Notes under the pieces: generated by a model
Told to the model about the DNA's origin: nothing
The model's database searches: none
Seen by the model: the letters and a program-made list of their open reading frames with translations, nothing else
Source of the DNA: Persicobacter psychrovividus
GTDB taxonomy: Bacteria > Bacteroidota > Bacteroidia > Cytophagales > Cyclobacteriaceae
NCBI RefSeq assembly: GCF_036492425.1
Contig: NZ_AP025294.1
Span: 124,001-188,000 of the forward strand
Reading direction: 5' to 3'
Length of the DNA stretch: 64,000 bases
Made by a program: the position numbers and the translations under genes
In this document: positions 9,301 through 17,449 of the stretch, piece after piece
How the letters are laid out: every line of letters starts with the position of its first letter
Numbering within the stretch: the stretch's first letter is position 1

Positions 9301-10989
9301 GGCGAATTTATTGTCGCTTTGAAAGAAGGGACAACTACCGTGCATGCCGTTTCTAACAATAACGAAGAAGCCACAGCCGCATTATCGGTAAAGGTTAATG
9401 CCGCTGCCTACACGGTAGTGGCGGATTTTGACGAATACATTCCCGTTTATGATGAAGGCCCACAAAATGAAGCCGTAGAGATCTTCACCACCAATGCAGC
9501 CGTGGATGTAGCCGCAGAAAACCCCCTGAAAGAGGGTTTGAATACATCGGACAAAGTATTGAAGGTTACCAAGGCCGATGGTGAGTGGAAATTATTTGGA
9601 TTTTCATCACCTAACTACGAGCCATTTTCAATGTGTGAACACAATGAACTGACCTTCCTGTATTATGGAGAGGATTTAACAGATGTCCTTTATTCCATGG
9701 AAACCTTTTCAGGGAATAAAATTGAAGAAAGAATTACCGTCGAACCTGCTACCACATGGACGAGGGTTAGTCTCCCTGTCCCAGCGAATGGGTTGATGAA
9801 ATCCTTTGTGATCTTCACCAATCCCGAAGATGCAGCTGGAGGTTATGACATGTATTTTGATGATTTTAAATTCAGACAGGACCCCAATGCCGTATGTGAG
9901 GAGGAAAATGACACCCGCGTCGTACTTGATTTTGAAAACATCAAACTCGACTGGGTAAGTGGGTATGGTTCTTTTGGTTGGAATGATCCACAGGATACGC
10001 TTGATAATGGTAAACCGAATTTTAACTATAACATCATTGACAACGATTCTACTGAAGCCAACCCATCCAAAAAGGTTTTTGAGTTCAATCGCACAGGGAA
10101 TAACGCAGGCGCAGGTTTCGGTATTCAGGTGAAAAATGCATATGATTTAGGCCGAGCAGCAAAAGTAACCATGAAAGTCAAAACGACTGAATACATGGAG
10201 CGTTGCCTGTTAAAAATTGTGGAATATGGTACGGTAGAAGGACAAGAAGAGGAACAGGAATTACGAAGCCTCGAGGGTACGGTCGATACACCGAACGTCA
10301 GACCAAACGAATGGATCACCATCGAATTTCCCATTGCAGCCATGACCTTCGCAGGGGATGACAGCAAATCGTTGACAAAGGTGAAGCAATTCATCATCAT
10401 GCCCGATGTAGGCAATAATTCGAGAATGGACATCTTGGTGGATGATATCGCTTTTGCAGGAGTAAAGGCGGAATCGATTTCCATCGAAGGAGAGAAAGAG
10501 ATCGAATTGACGCTCGGTGACAGCACGGCAATTTTCGCAAGAGTGCTGCCCGTAGTGGTGGAAGACCCGACTGCCGTTTGGACAAGTTCAGACGAAGAAG
10601 TGGCTGTTATTGATGAAAATGGCATGCTTAAAGCCATTGGACTGGGAACAGCTCAAATCATTGCCGCTGCAAATATGGACAAGCAATTGACAGATACCCT
10701 GACGGTGACTGTGGTTGAACCTGAACCAGAAGTCCCAACGGATGTGGATGGAAAGTATTCGGTTTCAATTTACCCAAATCCAACCAATGGGAGCCTGACG
10801 ATCAAAACGCAGAAAGTCTTTACAGGCATTCGGGTGAACAGCATCAGTGGGCAGTTGGTCTTGAACCAAACGATGAATGGACATGTACAAAAGCAAATTG
10901 ACCTATCGGCGATGCCATCGGGAATATATTTATTGACGATCATTCATTCCGATGGATCCTCACAGGTTCATCGATTCGTGAAACAATAA
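6373..10989 (+). CDS. Multi-domain GH9 glycoside hydrolase with T9SS sorting domain
   Basis: A 1538-residue secreted enzyme. A signal peptide (residues 1-24) precedes an N-terminal Ig-like cellulase domain, then the GH9 (alpha/alpha)6 catalytic domain to about 830. YHDAGDWDGYY (377-388) carries the base aspartates D380/D383, and SENTLHQN carries the presumed acid E808. Next come Big_2-like Ig domains (about 840-925 and 927-1005), two beta-sandwich modules (about 1010-1150 and 1180-1360) that may bind carbohydrate, another Big_2-like repeat (1366-1455), and a C-terminal T9SS type A sorting domain from 1465 (SIYPNPTNG ... PSGIYLLTI). It should act on the cell surface or be released. GH9 enzymes are mostly endo-beta-1,4-glucanases, but the family also includes xanthan- and chitosan-oligomer-active members; HTTWMTGVGPRPMTKAFN differs from the plain cellulase wording, so substrate is open. 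A second GH9 lies at 52811. Confidence 0.92.
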   Translation: MRNCRFTVFAILFFLIGTFSKSMAQKVMYVTPVTQNILMVHLSEGEVLYDRETKNNFDLDKTALNIELADLATSYTISSSDDGNFNNLQPIEVGRKAKADHFTYTGMEWAGGAFDPRTEPWITEHWVYLKFDQTFEEGKTYTLNLSALENIDAPEQTFTFNTHQLRSESVHVNTLGYRPDEQKFAYIYHWAGTLGGIDLTDYDGKKFEVVNTQDGAVAYEGTLSFRKSKDNPETAQQQDTPNQNFLGAEVYDADFSGLSSPGEYVVSVEGMGCSFPFKIGDDPVLAAYRATMRALYHQRSGIRIEEAYDINGDGIKTPYVRPATQNPMVQGEGGISFKDKILYSKVPFAKWTSQDGGDARDEVIAKAKGNVLNVAGWYHDAGDWDGYYSHQRVPMLLMATYEHLPQMFGDDEMDLPESGNGIPDIVDEASWLIKFNYRLRKETTAQGYSDGGLGGARVAPDPFTHREGAGNPEDEGKPSWQDERFYAVTEADAFMTYIYAGEAAQLAMILKKLGRDPQKFPIEMLDNVDFDQMSRDDVDLIKEAEESWDWAHAAKNQPEGKNPELSDLYTYRTYAAVNLFRLTGKAKYHAEAIEGLNRMKGATILSEDQRWAVYSYLLADNFNVDEQLKTALEGTMRSTANNLGAVSAERRACRWGGLFDFPMLVGQGTTPWVFENIIAYGYTGDKSYLDVVDNTTSYFLGTNPSHTTWMTGVGPRPMTKAFNLDGRRITDNWGVYPGWIPYGPWTYMDKDRAGVDGQKWTMNDGIERQGGQGPWSSHWFNFSLTPIVDNWPGHERKVNNVFTPLSSENTLHQNTVYAAIAYGVANGRQFSNATAAQKVGNITLTNTDHTFEYFNETAVVGVEIDNKKATIAALKWESSNPEVMAVDQFGRLAAVGNGTATITCKTLDGSVASTFDVENIDLKERPVSSIRIDFDEDQLEVLEGARRKFYVEILPEDATDKTWHWESEDETIVGVDGEFIVALKEGTTTVHAVSNNNEEATAALSVKVNAAAYTVVADFDEYIPVYDEGPQNEAVEIFTTNAAVDVAAENPLKEGLNTSDKVLKVTKADGEWKLFGFSSPNYEPFSMCEHNELTFLYYGEDLTDVLYSMETFSGNKIEERITVEPATTWTRVSLPVPANGLMKSFVIFTNPEDAAGGYDMYFDDFKFRQDPNAVCEEENDTRVVLDFENIKLDWVSGYGSFGWNDPQDTLDNGKPNFNYNIIDNDSTEANPSKKVFEFNRTGNNAGAGFGIQVKNAYDLGRAAKVTMKVKTTEYMERCLLKIVEYGTVEGQEEEQELRSLEGTVDTPNVRPNEWITIEFPIAAMTFAGDDSKSLTKVKQFIIMPDVGNNSRMDILVDDIAFAGVKAESISIEGEKEIELTLGDSTAIFARVLPVVVEDPTAVWTSSDEEVAVIDENGMLKAIGLGTAQIIAAANMDKQLTDTLTVTVVEPEPEVPTDVDGKYSVSIYPNPTNGSLTIKTQKVFTGIRVNSISGQLVLNQTMNGHVQKQIDLSAMPSGIYLLTIIHSDGSSQVHRFVKQ

Positions 10990-11016
10990 TTAATACGATA
11001 AGCATAAAAAGTTCGG

Positions 11017-11045
11017 AGACCCAGCATTTTGTTGGGTCTTTTTTT
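11017..11045 (+). terminator. Rho-independent terminator after GH9 gene
   Basis: AGACCCA (11017-11023) pairs with TGGGTCT (11033-11039), followed by seven T residues, just downstream of the GH9 stop. Confidence 0.85.
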
Positions 11046-11150
11046 GTGAATGGATAATTATGTGAAAACCACTAAACTTGGATATTCCCTGCACTCAGAA
11101 GTATCATTTAACCGAGAATACTTAGTTGGTCCTCATGATCCCTCTAAATT

Positions 11151-11852
11151 TTATTTATTCGTGGTATGTGCTTTTTTTCCAAATTTATATCCAACAGCGA
11201 CCGTATATGCTTGAAAGCTCCCATTGGATTTAATGTCATAATTTGTTATTGAATTATCAGAATTAATATTATCGTATTGAATATAGATGTTCTGTTTTAA
11301 CCCAAAGAATGACCGTATATTAAATCCAAGCGAAAAGTTACTGAAAATTTCATATTCCATTCCCAAACCTATTTCAACCAACCCAAAAGTTCTTTTCGGC
11401 TTATTTCCAATGGATTTATATTCATTATCAGACAAAAACATAAAACTGCTTTGAGAATGACCAATCAAAATAGAGCTCCCTGTAAATAGCGAAAGATAGA
11501 ATCTTTCTGATAAAATATTTTTCTTGTAAACTAAACGGATTGGAATCTGAATTCTATCAACTCCTAAAATTAAGTTAGTGGTGTCTGGTGAATTTGAATA
11601 GAAATCTGCTCCGTAATATTTGCTATAAACACCTGTTTCCACGTGTATGTTATAAATCAATTCATATGATAGGTTGACCCCATATATAGCGTGATTATTA
11701 TTTAAAATTTGAACATTGTTTTGAGGGTTAATTAATTCATAATCTGTATGCGCTATTCCAACTTCATATTTTACTTGCATTTTTTTCTGAGCCAATGCTT
11801 CCGTAAATGTCTGAAATATAAGTAACAATGATATAATAATTATTCGATTCAT
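11151..11852 (-). CDS. Outer-membrane beta-barrel protein of unknown function
   Basis: A 233-residue exported protein. The chosen start (MNRIIIISLLLIF...) gives a clean signal peptide cut near EALAQ; an ATG seven codons earlier would only add a short tail before it. The mature part alternates hydrophobic and polar residues in short strands and ends in AYTVAVGYKFGKK, as small porin-like OmpA/opcA-type barrels of Bacteroidota do. It stands alone on the reverse strand between two glycan-degradation blocks. Its base composition looks more A/T-rich than the flanking enzyme genes. No family-specific motif was recognised and a link to the glycan system is not shown. Confidence 0.65.
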   Translation of the reverse strand: MNRIIIISLLLIFQTFTEALAQKKMQVKYEVGIAHTDYELINPQNNVQILNNNHAIYGVNLSYELIYNIHVETGVYSKYYGADFYSNSPDTTNLILGVDRIQIPIRLVYKKNILSERFYLSLFTGSSILIGHSQSSFMFLSDNEYKSIGNKPKRTFGLVEIGLGMEYEIFSNFSLGFNIRSFFGLKQNIYIQYDNINSDNSITNYDIKSNGSFQAYTVAVGYKFGKKAHTTNK

Positions 11853-12355
11853 AATTCTTAGCATTACTAACAATGTTTAGTATATGAATGTCGCACGTCA
11901 ATAGACGGTTATGCTTTCATTCACAACGTTTAAATTAACCTCCGCGGGTCAGTCCAACACTAAAACTACTATTCATCCTGATTTTTACAAATTTACACGC
12001 TTATATTTTGCATTTAACCATGAAAAAGATAGAAAAAATGATCGACTAATTCATTAAGTGGGAAACCTGTGTTGTCTGATTTTTGGCTTTTAATTTTTGT
12101 AAATTAGACTTAGAAGAAAGGAAATTTTCTCTAAACTTGCCACAAAATAAATTGTATCAACTCATAGATTCTTGCACTCTTGAGTGTTATTTCAATCATA
12201 ATATTCGATGGGGTTGCAGATCTATCACCTTCCTATTTAATAGAAAGTCTCTACATCAAAATGCCTCTTCCCCTTACAAATGTCCTCCTTTTAGGTAGGT
12301 TCATGCACAAAATACCATGGAAAATGTAAGACATTGTCTTAAACATTTTTTAGCC
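11853..12355. other. Intergenic region, no gene recognised
   Basis: About 500 A/T-rich bases between divergent genes, expected to hold the promoters of both the barrel gene and the lyase/GH2 operon. A 71-codon open frame at 12083-12298 has no recognisable protein features. No strong palindrome or repeat was seen. Confidence 0.6.
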
Positions 12356-14125
12356 ATGAAGTTGAAGTATTTTTTATTCGTCTTAATATTTGGCCTGACG
12401 ATCGGATCAGTCCGTGCTCAACAGTTATTTTTCACCAAAGACAGGATTGATAAAATCGAAAAACTCGTCGGGCAGGATGAACTTTATCAACAGTTTCATC
12501 AACATTTGATCCATACCGCAGATCAATTGTGTAACCTCCCTGTACCCGAAAAAAAGATGACTGGCCGACGGTTGCTCAATACCTGTAGTACCTTCGAAAA
12601 ATACATTTTTCACCTCAGCTATGCCTATCAATTTACCCATCAACAAAAGTATGCCGATAAGATCGTTGAGCTGTTGGATGAGGCATTGAGCTATGAAAGC
12701 TGGAATCCCAAGCACTACCTTGATGTGGCAGAAATGGCATTGGGGGTGAGTATCGGAATCAATACCTTAGAAGAACATCCAAAGCACAAAACTTGGGTGG
12801 ATCAGCTATATCGCTTGGCCATTGTTCCCTCGATGGAGGAGCGTCCCTATGTCAAAGGTACCAACAACTGGAATGCGGTATGCCATGCGGGCATTACCTC
12901 ATCCGCTTTGGTATGCCAAGAACAATACCCTAAAGAGGCTTCTTTTTTGATTCATCGTGCCGAAAAGGAAATTAAAAATGGCCTTCAGAGCTATGACATC
13001 AGTGGCAACTTCCCCGAAGGGCCAAGCTACTGGATTTATGGTACCTCCTTTAATCTTATCCTTTACGATTTACTCAAGGTCAATCATTTAGATTATTCCA
13101 CTTTTGAACAATACGCAGGATTTTGGAAAAGTGGGGATTACTACCGCTGGTCGATTGGCAGTGATAACACCTATTATAATTATTTTGACTGCAAAGGAAC
13201 AACACGACTTTCTCCCGCCATGGCGATGCTCTCTCAAATCAACGGGAGACCCGACTTCCTGACCGCTGAAAGAGCCATGATGAAATCATTCATGGAGAAC
13301 TACGGTGAGCAACAGGTCAAATCATCCAAGGATCGGCTTGCACCCCTGTTTTTGCTATGGTTGGTGGGCAACGGCTCCTCGGCAGAAGTAGGGAATGACC
13401 AAACTTATTTTGTGGGTGGGGGAGAAAACCCCGTGGTCTTTTGGCATCATCAGCAAGATGGTAAAGCTGTATTTTTGGGGATCAAAGGAGGGAAGGGAAA
13501 CCTCAGTCATGGGCACCTCGATGCGGGAAGTTTTATTTATGAGAAAGACGGCATTCGTTGGTTTGAGGACCTCGGACGGGAGAATTATACCCACATCGAG
13601 AGCTTTGGAAAGTATGTATGGACTTATGACAGTAAAGCTCCCCGATGGGAATTTTTCCGCCATCACAACCTTGGTCATAATACCATTTCTGTAGATCAAA
13701 AGGCCTTCAATCCCGATGGTTTTGTTGCCCTCGATGTCAATCAAATCAGCAACGAAACGGTTGAAGTAAGTGCTGATCTTTCCCCACTTTATACGCAGGA
13801 ACAGGCAATCAAAAGGAACTGGTTTTGTGATGGTGAAAAGCTGAAAATGACCGATCAGTTTTCATCATCTTTAGGCAAGGAACTGAATTGGAGATTCTTC
13901 ACAAAAGCCAAAGTAGTCGTTGCAAAAAATGGTAAAAAAGCCACCCTTCAACGCAATGGAAAATCCCTGACCATAAAATTAAAAGGCGTAAAAGACGCTC
14001 GATTTAATACGCTGGTGATGAACCCCCACTTCACCGAAATGGATAGCCCGAACAAGGAAATCAGTATGTTGAGTATAGACTTAAATGCCAAAGAAGCAGG
14101 CACATTAACTTTTATCATTGAATAA
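12356..14125 (+). CDS. Heparinase II/III-family polysaccharide lyase
   Basis: A 589-residue exported lyase. ATG 12356 (MKLKYFLFVLIFGLTIGSVRAQ) gives a proper signal peptide; the earlier in-frame codon at 12317 adds 13 polar residues and is unlikely. Residues 30-320 form the N-terminal alpha-toroid with GTNNWNAVCHAGIT (N170, N171, W172), and residues 360-589 form the beta-sandwich domain with NLSHGHLDAGSF (H385, H387, D389). These match the heparinase II/III fold (PL12/15/17/21 and relatives), which cleaves uronic-acid linkages by beta-elimination. It is the first gene of a block with GH2, whose start lies 13 bases after this stop. The PL family and substrate (heparin-like, alginate-like or glucuronan-like) are not settled by sequence. 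Confidence 0.85.
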   Translation: MKLKYFLFVLIFGLTIGSVRAQQLFFTKDRIDKIEKLVGQDELYQQFHQHLIHTADQLCNLPVPEKKMTGRRLLNTCSTFEKYIFHLSYAYQFTHQQKYADKIVELLDEALSYESWNPKHYLDVAEMALGVSIGINTLEEHPKHKTWVDQLYRLAIVPSMEERPYVKGTNNWNAVCHAGITSSALVCQEQYPKEASFLIHRAEKEIKNGLQSYDISGNFPEGPSYWIYGTSFNLILYDLLKVNHLDYSTFEQYAGFWKSGDYYRWSIGSDNTYYNYFDCKGTTRLSPAMAMLSQINGRPDFLTAERAMMKSFMENYGEQQVKSSKDRLAPLFLLWLVGNGSSAEVGNDQTYFVGGGENPVVFWHHQQDGKAVFLGIKGGKGNLSHGHLDAGSFIYEKDGIRWFEDLGRENYTHIESFGKYVWTYDSKAPRWEFFRHHNLGHNTISVDQKAFNPDGFVALDVNQISNETVEVSADLSPLYTQEQAIKRNWFCDGEKLKMTDQFSSSLGKELNWRFFTKAKVVVAKNGKKATLQRNGKSLTIKLKGVKDARFNTLVMNPHFTEMDSPNKEISMLSIDLNAKEAGTLTFIIE

Positions 14126-14138
14126 TTTTTGGAGATTG

Positions 14139-16802
14139 ATGAGAACTTTATTTTTAAATATTTTATTGACCCTTGCCTTGGCTGTATCGGCCTTTGCACA
14201 ACCAGAAAAAGTCAATTTCAATGCCGATTGGCTATTCCATAAGGGCAGTCTGAAAGATGCTCCTTTGAAGCATGACTTTGACGACAATCAATGGGAAAAA
14301 GTAGACCTACCTCATACTTACAATGATCAGGACATCATTGATGATCCGATAGGATATTATCGAGGCGAAGCATGGTATCGCAAAAAATTTGAGGTACCAA
14401 CGGATTGGCGACACAAAAAAGTAAGTCTGAACTTTGAAGGTGTAGCCATTAAATGTGAGATTTATGTTAATGATCGCTATGTTGGCGAACATTTGGGCGG
14501 TTATACTGCCTTCTACAAAGACATCGAAGGGCTATTGAATTTTGGGGAAGAAAACCAATTGGCCATCAAAACGGATAATTCTGAAAACCTGCAATTTACT
14601 ACCCCACCTGTGGCTGGTGACTTCAGCATGTTCGGTGGCATTCACCGAAACGTCTTTTTGGTTACTAAAAACAAACTCTATTTTGATCATAACTTTTATG
14701 GCGCATCGGGGGTGTTTTTTCAGAACACAGGACTGAAAAACAACAAAGCGCAATTCAACATCAGCACCCACTACCGTCAGGAATTACCCTTTGATCGTCA
14801 GGTGATTTTTCGTCATCAGATATTGAACAAAAATCAGAAAGTCATCTGGAAAACTGCGGTTACCAAACGCACTCATTCAGGTGATATTTCCCATTGGGAA
14901 ACCGACAGCAAGGTGAATAATATTCAACCTTGGTCAATTGACAACCCTTATTTATACACCTTGAAAAGTCAGATTATCGATGCTAAAGACAATAAGGTAA
15001 TCGATGAGATTGAACAGAAAATCGGCTTTAGAACTGTAAGCATCAGTCAGCAAAAAGGGGTACTTTTGAATAACAAGCCGATCAAACTGCAAGGGGTGGC
15101 AAGGCATCAGCAATACCATCATCAGGGCAGCGCCTTAACCGATGATCAACACCAAAAAGATATGGTATTGGCGAAAGATTTGGGCTCGAATTTCGTCCGT
15201 ATTTCCCACTATCCACATTCGCCCGAGATTTACAAAGCCTGTGATTCACTCGGCATGGTGAGTTGGAGCGAGATACCTTGTGTGAACTGGGTGCCTTTCG
15301 GTCAGCCCTTTTTGGACAACAGCCGAACGATGATGCGCGAGATGATTTATCAAAACTATAACCATCCTTCGGTCATCATCTGGGGTTATCATAACGAGAT
15401 CTGGCAGGCACACGAAGAGGCGGTTTTGCACGCCAAAGCCATGGAACAAATTTCAAAGCAGACTGATCCGTCGCGTTTAACGGCCATGGCTTTTCAGGGC
15501 ACTTTCCTAAAAAATTATGTAGGAGAATTGGGCGAAGAAATATTCAACGTTTCTGATATCAATGGCTTTAATGTCTATCAGGGATGGTATCAAGATACTT
15601 ATAAAACCATCGATCATTATGTGGACAGCCTGAAAACCTACTCCCCGAAAAAGTGCATCATGCTCTCAGAATTTGGAGCGGGTGCTGATCCCCGTATTTG
15701 GAGCGCAAAACCAAGCATTCATGATTTCAGTAATCGCTATCAGGTGGATTTCCTCAAGCCCTATCTTGCCACCCTCCACGACAGCCCGTGGATGGTCGGA
15801 TATAGCATCTGGATTTTGAATGATTTTGAACGTGACAGTCGTAAGGATGCCGTGCCGAATGTTAATAACAAAGGCTTAATCTCAACGGATCGTCAACCCA
15901 AAGATGCCTATTATTTTGTACAGGCAAATTGGTCGAAAAAGCCCATGGTTTATATCGAAGGCGCACCAATGGACACCGTGGTGGCCGTTACCGAGGGTAA
16001 TACTTTCACAGTAAAATTACATGTTTACGGTAATGGCAACAAAGTAAAATTACGCCACAATAAACAATTCTTTTATGAACTTGAACTGAAGCAAAGGGAG
16101 GTTGAATTTGATATTGATCTACAAAAGGGATGGAATAAAATTGAAGCTATTGATGAGCGAAACAACTGCCGATACGAAAGGAAGATCTTCCTGAAAAGGG
16201 TCAAAAGCAATTCGCAGGGAATCGAGATACCGAAAGAGGGATTGGCTATTAATATCGGACAAACAGACCGATACTTTAATGGCAACGAACGATGGTTACC
16301 TGCATCGGTATTTAATGAAAATCCCAACTTTAAAGTATTAGGCGGAAATATTTACCACCAAGCCTACAAAGACAAACCTGCATTACGCCTACGCGAAGGT
16401 ATTTCTGAAAACGTCTTCAACAGTACCGACGACCCGATGTATCAAACGTTCCGCTGGGGAATTGAAGCGCTCAATTTAAAGCTCAAATCAGGTAAATATA
16501 AATTGACCTTTTATTGGGCATATCCATTCAAAGCCCAAAAAAATCGACCACTTTCGCAGGCCGAAATCGCATGGGGCGAGCAGGACGGATCAGTTGCTAC
16601 TACCGAGGATATTTTTAATCTTCGCATTAATGGTAGTGTCGATTTATCGAAACTGAATGTCAGAAAAGAAGCCGGTAATTTGAAGGCACTGGAAAAAGAA
16701 GTGATTTGTCAGACGGATAAAAATGGCCAAATTGGCATTCAGTTGGAAGCACTCAGCGGACAAGCCTTTTTGAATGGGATTAAGATTACGCCCGTGGAAT
16801 AA
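14139..16802 (+). CDS. GH2 glycoside hydrolase (beta-galactosidase/beta-glucuronidase type)
   Basis: An 887-residue exported enzyme. I place the start at ATG 14139 because GGAG at 14131-14134 is well spaced before it and MRTLFLNILLTLALAVSAFAQ is an ideal signal peptide; the alternative ATG at 14118 overlaps the lyase stop. It has the GH2 sugar-binding domain (DLPHTYND, YRKKFEVP, GGYTAFYKDI), the jelly-roll/Ig domain and the TIM barrel (ARHQQYHHQGSALTDDQHQKDM). The acid/base is E420 in HPSVIIWGYHNEIW and the nucleophile E511 in MLSEFGAG. About 250 C-terminal residues beyond the barrel include a malectin-like/carbohydrate-binding-like fold (about 690-887). It is co-transcribed with the lyase, which suggests removal of a beta-linked sugar from lyase products. 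Specificity is undetermined. Confidence 0.93.
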   Translation: MRTLFLNILLTLALAVSAFAQPEKVNFNADWLFHKGSLKDAPLKHDFDDNQWEKVDLPHTYNDQDIIDDPIGYYRGEAWYRKKFEVPTDWRHKKVSLNFEGVAIKCEIYVNDRYVGEHLGGYTAFYKDIEGLLNFGEENQLAIKTDNSENLQFTTPPVAGDFSMFGGIHRNVFLVTKNKLYFDHNFYGASGVFFQNTGLKNNKAQFNISTHYRQELPFDRQVIFRHQILNKNQKVIWKTAVTKRTHSGDISHWETDSKVNNIQPWSIDNPYLYTLKSQIIDAKDNKVIDEIEQKIGFRTVSISQQKGVLLNNKPIKLQGVARHQQYHHQGSALTDDQHQKDMVLAKDLGSNFVRISHYPHSPEIYKACDSLGMVSWSEIPCVNWVPFGQPFLDNSRTMMREMIYQNYNHPSVIIWGYHNEIWQAHEEAVLHAKAMEQISKQTDPSRLTAMAFQGTFLKNYVGELGEEIFNVSDINGFNVYQGWYQDTYKTIDHYVDSLKTYSPKKCIMLSEFGAGADPRIWSAKPSIHDFSNRYQVDFLKPYLATLHDSPWMVGYSIWILNDFERDSRKDAVPNVNNKGLISTDRQPKDAYYFVQANWSKKPMVYIEGAPMDTVVAVTEGNTFTVKLHVYGNGNKVKLRHNKQFFYELELKQREVEFDIDLQKGWNKIEAIDERNNCRYERKIFLKRVKSNSQGIEIPKEGLAINIGQTDRYFNGNERWLPASVFNENPNFKVLGGNIYHQAYKDKPALRLREGISENVFNSTDDPMYQTFRWGIEALNLKLKSGKYKLTFYWAYPFKAQKNRPLSQAEIAWGEQDGSVATTEDIFNLRINGSVDLSKLNVRKEAGNLKALEKEVICQTDKNGQIGIQLEALSGQAFLNGIKITPVE

Positions 16803-16816
16803 TATGCAGGTAATGT

Positions 16817-16957
16817 AGAGGACTGCTGCGCAACTATGTCTTCTAAATTTATCTCAGAAGATTATTTCTTGAACTGTATTGATGCGCCTATGTGTGTATC
16901 CAAACCTCCAATTTTTTATTCGGACAGACACTTGGGGGCAGCCCACAATGACATTAA
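16817..16957. repeat. Intergenic palindromic repeat, copy A (degenerate)
   Basis: Shares long stretches with copies at 22351-22481 and 27657-27821, including GATGCGCCTATGTGTGTATC (differing by one or two bases) and a later CAGACAC...CAGCCC arm. The left arm resembles 27664 onward (GACTGCTGCGCAACT against GGCTGTCGTACAACT). It is older or more damaged than the other two copies. Confidence 0.65.
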
Positions 16958-16979
16958 GTGGAGAGCGTTATCCTGTAGA

Positions 16980-17170
16980 GACGTTATTTTTAACGTCTAA
17001 TTCAATGGTGATTTTATGGGTTCCCTTTTAGATTTATTCAAATTGTTACGTGAGTCGTTAAGAGTAATACCTCTACGAGCATTTCAAATTTAGACCTGAG
17101 CCACCCCGGAATCCTTAACTTAATGACATTGGGTCAGCCCATACAGGGACCTAATAATATTTCGTGGTAA
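16980..17170. repeat. Further repeat pieces: hairpin, 25-bp shared block and detached right arm
   Basis: GACGTTA TTTT TAACGTC at 16980-16997 is a perfect hairpin. Bases 17030-17054 are identical over 25 bp to 27890-27914. Bases 17131-17170 (GGTCAGCCCATACAG ... TTTCGTGG) match the right arm of the repeat at 22446-22483. The rest of 16803-17449 has no credible gene; a 66-codon frame at 17203 is not protein-like. Confidence 0.6.
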
Positions 17171-17449
17171 ACATCAGCTTATGGTTACGTGAGAGCGCCT
17201 GATTGATGATGAGAGAAATAAAAAATCATGGGCAAAAAAATATCGATATCATACTTTTAACATATCTGTGGGGGATATTTGGCAGTGAAAACATAAAACA
17301 CTTAACCTCAGTAATTTCTATCGCCTACAGAATTTTCATGGGTGATAAATTGAACATTCTTACCAATAGAAAAGGTTTTTATCCACCCTTTCTATTTCAA
17401 TAATAGCTTCTTTGCAGCGGCATTAATTGTAACTAATTTTTTTGAGAAG

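Noticed and set aside
12083-12298. 71-codon open frame upstream of the heparinase-like gene
   Set aside because: Residue use is random-looking and there is no signal peptide or domain; it probably is promoter/leader DNA.
17203-17403. 66-codon open frame as a small gene
   Set aside because: It lies among degenerate repeats, has no ribosome site or protein-like composition, and resembles nothing I recognise.
16803-17449. Insertion sequence remnant with transposase
   Set aside because: Repeats are present but no transposase-like translation or flanking target duplication could be seen.
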